Assembly: GCF_022410535.1 (NCBI RefSeq)
Contig: NZ_JAKNBL010000009.1
Coordinates: forward strand, 1-64,000
Reading direction: 5' to 3'
DNA from: Pelotomaculum terephthalicicum JT
Lineage (GTDB): Bacteria; Bacillota; Desulfotomaculia; Desulfotomaculales; Pelotomaculaceae
Length of the DNA stretch: 64,000 bases
Below the pieces are notes generated by a model that did not search any database, had not been told where the DNA came from, and saw only the letters and a program-made list of their open reading frames with translations. Below are positions 60,708 through 64,000 of this stretch, in pieces. Each line of letters begins with the position of its first letter. Within the stretch, counting starts at the first letter, position 1. Made by a program: the position numbers and the translations under genes.

Positions 60708-62045
60708 TTATACCGCAGTGCGGTTAATCAGAGTGTCCAGCAGTTCGTCCATCACCGTAATTGTCCTGGCCGACGACTGGTAGGCGTATTGAAACTGGAT
60801 CATTTTAGTCAGTTCCTCGTCGGTGGAAACACCAATCAACGACTCCCGCAGGTTATCGACCTGAGTCATCACCGCATTCTGCGTCCCGAGCCGGTCCGCC
60901 GAACCTTGCGTGTCGGCGCCGATCATGGTGGTCAGGCCGCGGTAGTAACCTTCAAATGTAGCGGTATTGCCAAGCATGGTCAAATCCGTGCGCAAACCAC
61001 CGATATCAAGCGCCATATCGCCGTTGACATTGGTAATCGCCGACTGCACATCCGCCGACAAGTTAAAGTCGGCCGCGCCGGTGGCGGTGAAGAAATCCGG
61101 GTAAGTGCCGCTCGCCGTCGTGGTCGCGTGCAGCGCGTTGACAACATTTGTCAAGCCCAGGGCGAGCTCATCCATCATTGACATGTATTCGTCCACTTTA
61201 TCAAGGGCGTCAAAATAGCCGACCAGCATGCCTGTTTCCGGGTTTGTCGCCGCCCAGCCTTCGGCGTCGGCGCGCGTTATATCCACCCTGCTGTTGTCGA
61301 AGGCAACCAACTCCTGGCCGTACAGGGACACCGACACATACCCGTCTGCAGAATTCTCCACGGTAACCCGGCCGATTTTGCCTAGCTCGTCCAGTAGCAG
61401 ATCCCTCTTATCCAGCAAATCATTGGGCTGCTCGCCCAGCTTGATTATCCGCGCTATGGCCGTGCTGACCTCCGTAATCTGCTGGGTAAGGCTGTTGATT
61501 CGGGCGACCTTTTCATCGATCACACTGTCGATGTTATTGCGTACATCGGAAAGCTGCATGTAGGTCTGCCGGAAGGTAGTGGCCAGCTCAGCGCCCGCTT
61601 CGCGCACGGCGGCTTTAGGTCCGATGTCCTGGGGAGTGTTGTTCAAGTCTTCCCAGGCGTTAAAAAACTTGCCGATCAAAGTCTGGAGGCCATATTCCTC
61701 GTCCGGCTCGGGGAAAGCGGCCTCAACCTTTTTCAAAGATTCGTTCAGGCCTTCCCAGTAACCTTGCGAGCAGGCCACATCACGCCACTGGTTGTCCATA
61801 TAAAGATCCCGGTAGCGGCGAATGTAAGTAATCTCCACCCCGGTGCCAATCTGGCCGGGAAGCAGCTTCTGGTTTAAAACCGGGTTGCAGTACGGATCGG
61901 TGGCCTCATGCACGGCTTCCTGCCTGCTGTACCCTTCCGTACTGGCGTTGGACAGATTATGGCCAACCACTTCCAAGGCCTGGCGCTCGGCTTGCAAGCC
62001 GCGCCGGCCTATCTCAAGGCCGAAAAATGTACCTGGTCCGGACAT
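60708..62045 (-). CDS. flgK: Hook-associated protein FlgK
   Basis: 445-residue FlgK, the hook-side junction protein. N-terminal rod/hook motif EVVGHNLSNASTEGYSRQEA, coiled D1 segment (INSLTQQITEVSTAIARIIK, NDLLDKRDLLLDELGKI), and C-terminal DEELTKMIQFQYAYQSSART. At the short end of the family range, in contrast with the enlarged FlgL, FliD and flagellin. ATG behind AAAGGTGG. Confidence 0.95.
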   Translation of the reverse strand: MSGPGTFFGLEIGRRGLQAERQALEVVGHNLSNASTEGYSRQEAVHEATDPYCNPVLNQKLLPGQIGTGVEITYIRRYRDLYMDNQWRDVACSQGYWEGLNESLKKVEAAFPEPDEEYGLQTLIGKFFNAWEDLNNTPQDIGPKAAVREAGAELATTFRQTYMQLSDVRNNIDSVIDEKVARINSLTQQITEVSTAIARIIKLGEQPNDLLDKRDLLLDELGKIGRVTVENSADGYVSVSLYGQELVAFDNSRVDITRADAEGWAATNPETGMLVGYFDALDKVDEYMSMMDELALGLTNVVNALHATTTASGTYPDFFTATGAADFNLSADVQSAITNVNGDMALDIGGLRTDLTMLGNTATFEGYYRGLTTMIGADTQGSADRLGTQNAVMTQVDNLRESLIGVSTDEELTKMIQFQYAYQSSARTITVMDELLDTLINRTAV

Positions 62046-62067
62046 TTAAAAACCACCTTTCCGCAGT

Positions 62068-62118
62068 CAGGAGTCAGAATATTTCAAGACGATAAACATT
62101 TTTTTATTCTGACTCCTG
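62068..62118. repeat. CAGGAGTCAGAATA inverted-repeat element between flgK and flgN
   Basis: Arms CAGGAGTCAGAATA (62068-62081) and TATTCTGACTCCTG (62105-62118) are exact inverse repeats around a 23-base AT-rich core. Same element type as at 24317-24499. It sits inside an operon and could form an mRNA hairpin affecting flgK. Confidence 0.8.
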
Positions 62119-62138
62119 CATTCTGATACCTGACTTAT

Positions 62139-62648
62139 TTATATAGTCTTATTTACCAGCAGCTTTTTATTGCTTCCTTGATCGTAACCGCCGTTTACCC
62201 CGTAGGTAAGTCCGTCTTCCGGATTAACGGCGCTTAATATTATCCTGTTGAACATAAGCGCCCGCCTGGTCATAATCGCGTTAATCTTATTGACTTCACG
62301 CAGCAGATCAGCCTTCGAGCTCATTTCCCTTAGAAGCGTTTCCAGCTTATCCTTGGTTCCCCCGCTCGCGTGAGGGAGAACATCAGCCAGCCTGCTGCCG
62401 TGCGAAAGACCCAATTCAGCCTCCAGCGCCGCCTGAATGCGGCGGCGTTCTTCCTCCACCGCGGTCATATCGGCAACTAGATTGTTAACCTGCTTGACGG
62501 CTGCTTCAATAGCTTCCGCATCATTTTCTCTAAGGGCCGCCGTTTGCTGCTCACACGCCGAATAGAGGCCGGCCATGAGGCCGTCCTCGCGGGTAAGGCA
62601 GTCCACCAGGGAGTCCAGAGAACCAATCGGCCGGTTATCCAATGTCAT
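62139..62648 (-). CDS. flgN: FlgK/FlgL export chaperone FlgN
   Basis: About 169 residues from ATG 62648 (GTG 62651 possible). Helical FlgN-type protein: LDSLVDCLTREDGLMAGLYS, CEQQTAALRENDAEAIEAAV, ERRRIQAALEAELGL. It chaperones FlgK and FlgL. The start overlaps the flgM stop by one base (TGATG), so it is translationally coupled. Confidence 0.85.
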   Translation of the reverse strand: MTLDNRPIGSLDSLVDCLTREDGLMAGLYSACEQQTAALRENDAEAIEAAVKQVNNLVADMTAVEEERRRIQAALEAELGLSHGSRLADVLPHASGGTKDKLETLLREMSSKADLLREVNKINAIMTRRALMFNRIILSAVNPEDGLTYGVNGGYDQGSNKKLLVNKTI

Positions 62649-62959
62649 CACCGCCTGATGTCTATGCTTATCTTATCTTCCAGGATACCGTCGGCAATCT
62701 TGCCAACGTCAGGCTTATAGGTACCTTCCTGAATACGTTTCTTAATCGAAGAAACCAAATCCTCCCGCACATCGGGAAGCTCTTTAAGCTCCGCGCGGTA
62801 AATCTGGGCCTGGCGAGCCTCCGGTGAGATATCCAGTATGTCGTCGCGCGTTATCTTGCCGCCGTCATTGTTTTTTTGAATGTTAGTTTTTTCTTGTTTT
62901 ATTTGCTGGGCGGCATACGCTTTGGCGACGTCAAATCCGTTAGTCCCTTTAATGATCAC
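62648..62959 (-). CDS. flgM: Anti-sigma-28 factor FlgM
   Basis: 103 residues from GTG 62959 (AAGGTG six bases before; GTG 62968 is also in frame). C-terminal sigma-binding half is clear: DILDISPEARQAQIYRAELK, DVREDLVSSIKKRIQEGTYK, GKIADGILEDKISIDIRR. FlgM holds SigD until the hook is finished and is then exported. First gene behind a perfect sigma-28 promoter, giving negative feedback on SigD. Confidence 0.92.
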   Translation of the reverse strand: MIIKGTNGFDVAKAYAAQQIKQEKTNIQKNNDGGKITRDDILDISPEARQAQIYRAELKELPDVREDLVSSIKKRIQEGTYKPDVGKIADGILEDKISIDIRR

Positions 62960-63001
62960 CGGTTTCACCTTCTTTCCGGCTACTCTTTAATCCTATAAAG
63001 A

Positions 63002-63028
63002 ATATCGGCATCCGGCCCAAAAACTTTA
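63002..63028 (-). promoter_or_regulatory. Sigma-28 promoter of the flgM operon
   Basis: Minus strand TAAAGTTT (63028-63021), 11-base spacer, GCCGATAT (63009-63002). The -35 is perfect and the -10 differs from consensus at one base. It starts 9 bases past the cheB stop. Confidence 0.95.
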
Positions 63029-63037
63029 GATTATACT

Positions 63038-64000
63038 TTAGATTATATTGATAATTTCTTGAGCAATCTGCGGGAGAGGGGTGACGCGGTCGGCGGCTCC
63101 GGCCTCCACCGCCGCCCGGGGCATGCCGTAAACCACACAACTGCTTTCCGCTTCGGCAATAGTGCGGCCTTTGTAGTTTTTGATCTCTTTCATCCCCCTG
63201 GCGCCGTCCCGGCCCATGCCGGTCATCAGCACCCCCACAGTGGAATCGCCGAACATACGCGCCGCCGAAGTCATCACACCGTCCACCGACGGGCGGAACC
63301 CCCCCGGAGGCAACGGTGCGCTGCCTTTGTCCAGAACCACGGCGACACTGCCGCCCCTGTCACGAAAGGTCAAGTCGAACCCGGCCGGAGCGACCAGCAC
63401 GCGGCCGGCCTTAATTAAATCGCCGTCTTCGGCGTGGCGCACTTCCAGGTGGCTTTTCCGGTCAAGGTGCTCGGCCAGGGGCTTGGAAAATCCCGCCGGG
63501 ATGTGCTGCACAACAACCACCGGCACGGGAAAATCGCGCGGCAGGACAGGCACCACCTGTTGCAGCGCGGCAGGGCCGCCGGTGGAGCAGCCAATCACCA
63601 CAATACGCGTACGGCCGGCAAAGCGCCCCGCGGGAAGAACCGGCTTCCCGCGCTCCGCCGCCGGTGCGGGCCTGTCCGCCCGGCGCCCGGAATCAGCAGC
63701 GGTTCCGCCAACACCGGCCGGCTTTGGCTTTAATGGACCCGCGACATTTAAAGGCCGCCGGGTAAAGCGGGAAAGCGGAACGGCGACAGCCACCTTAATT
63801 TTGCCGGCCAGTTCTTCGACCATCGGATTAAGTTTGGAAGGGCCGGTCGGCTTGGTAACAAAATCCAGCGCCCCGAAGGTGAGCGCCTCAATAGTCGCCC
63901 GGGTGCCCAATGAGGTGAGCGTGCTGCACATAATCACCGGCAGCGGGCACTCACGCATGATCCGGCGCAGCGCGGCAAGACCGTCGAGCACCGGCATTTC
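63038..64000 (-). CDS. cheB: Chemotaxis methylesterase CheB (5' end beyond window)
   Basis: Partial; the N-terminus lies past the right edge. The visible part opens at E-MPVLDG, just after the expected phospho-Asp of the receiver. Receiver residues MCSTLT and the Lys in FVTKP are present, then a Pro/Arg-rich linker (about 70-128) and the esterase domain with catalytic Ser in GCSTGGPAAL, His in VVQHIPAGF and Asp in GMGRDGARGM. Removes methyl groups from and deamidates receptors. Its stop codon is nine bases before the flgM promoter. Confidence 0.95.
   Translation of the reverse strand, partial: EMPVLDGLAALRRIMRECPLPVIMCSTLTSLGTRATIEALTFGALDFVTKPTGPSKLNPMVEELAGKIKVAVAVPLSRFTRRPLNVAGPLKPKPAGVGGTAADSGRRADRPAPAAERGKPVLPAGRFAGRTRIVVIGCSTGGPAALQQVVPVLPRDFPVPVVVVQHIPAGFSKPLAEHLDRKSHLEVRHAEDGDLIKAGRVLVAPAGFDLTFRDRGGSVAVVLDKGSAPLPPGGFRPSVDGVMTSAARMFGDSTVGVLMTGMGRDGARGMKEIKNYKGRTIAEAESSCVVYGMPRAAVEAGAADRVTPLPQIAQEIINII

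Overview
The window looks like chromosomal DNA from an anaerobic Gram-positive bacterium of the Desulfotomaculum/Pelotomaculum (Peptococcaceae-like) group. This is inferred from a Firmicutes-type fla/che gene order with FliY, CheC, CheD and a SigD-type sigma factor, purine-rich Shine-Dalgarno sites, heavy use of TTG and GTG starts, an ADP-forming acyl-CoA synthetase and a DUF503 (YlxP-like) gene. Most of the 64 kb is devoted to building, steering and glycosylating a flagellum.

Layout. (1) 0.5-1.7 kb is mobile-element debris: a frameshifted tyrosine recombinase abutting an IS3-type OrfB fragment. (2) 1.8-12.1 kb is housekeeping and envelope stress: a divergent cis-prenyltransferase, two paralogous small unknown proteins, a small membrane protein, an HtrA protease beside an OmpR-type two-component system, tRNA-Leu(CAG), an acyl-CoA synthetase, a small orphan gene, and a metallophosphoesterase / HAD phosphatase / DUF503 cluster. 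(3) 12.2-38.8 kb is one large minus-strand fla/che operon: flgB-flgC-fliE-fliF-fliG-fliH-fliI-fliJ-fliK-flgD-TIGR02530-flgE-fliL-fliN-fliO-fliP-fliQ-fliR-flhB-flhA-flhF-flhG-pilZ-sigD-flgF-flgG-cheD-cheR-cheC-cheY-fliM-fliY. No motA/motB, cheA or cheW lies in the window. (4) 40.0-51.6 kb is a divergent pair of operons for a legionaminic-acid-type nonulosonate: legB-legC-legH-legG-legI-ptmE on minus, and ptmF-legF-ptmA-methyltransferase-maf on plus. (5) 51.7-58.1 kb holds a 790-residue flagellin behind a near-consensus sigma-28 promoter, then flaG, an enlarged fliD, fliS and a FliT-like chaperone. (6) 58.1-63.0 kb is a minus-strand late operon behind a perfect sigma-28 promoter (flgM-flgN-flgK-flgL-flaG-like), and a cheB cut by the window end follows.

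How it fits together. The large operon makes the export gate, C-ring, basal body, hook, switch and SigD. SigD should then fire the two sigma-28 promoters, one for flagellin and one for the operon that encodes its own anti-sigma factor FlgM. The sugar operons should supply a CMP-activated nonulosonate that Maf attaches to flagellin.

Most notable observations: apparent ATT and ATC start codons (DUF503 gene, fliJ); an in-frame stop that shortens FlhF; an NPTR rather than NPTH autocleavage motif in FlhB; repeat modules shared between FliD and FlgL, and a further domain shared between FlgL and flagellin; and an undescribed 131-residue protein and a methyltransferase attached to the glycosylation island.
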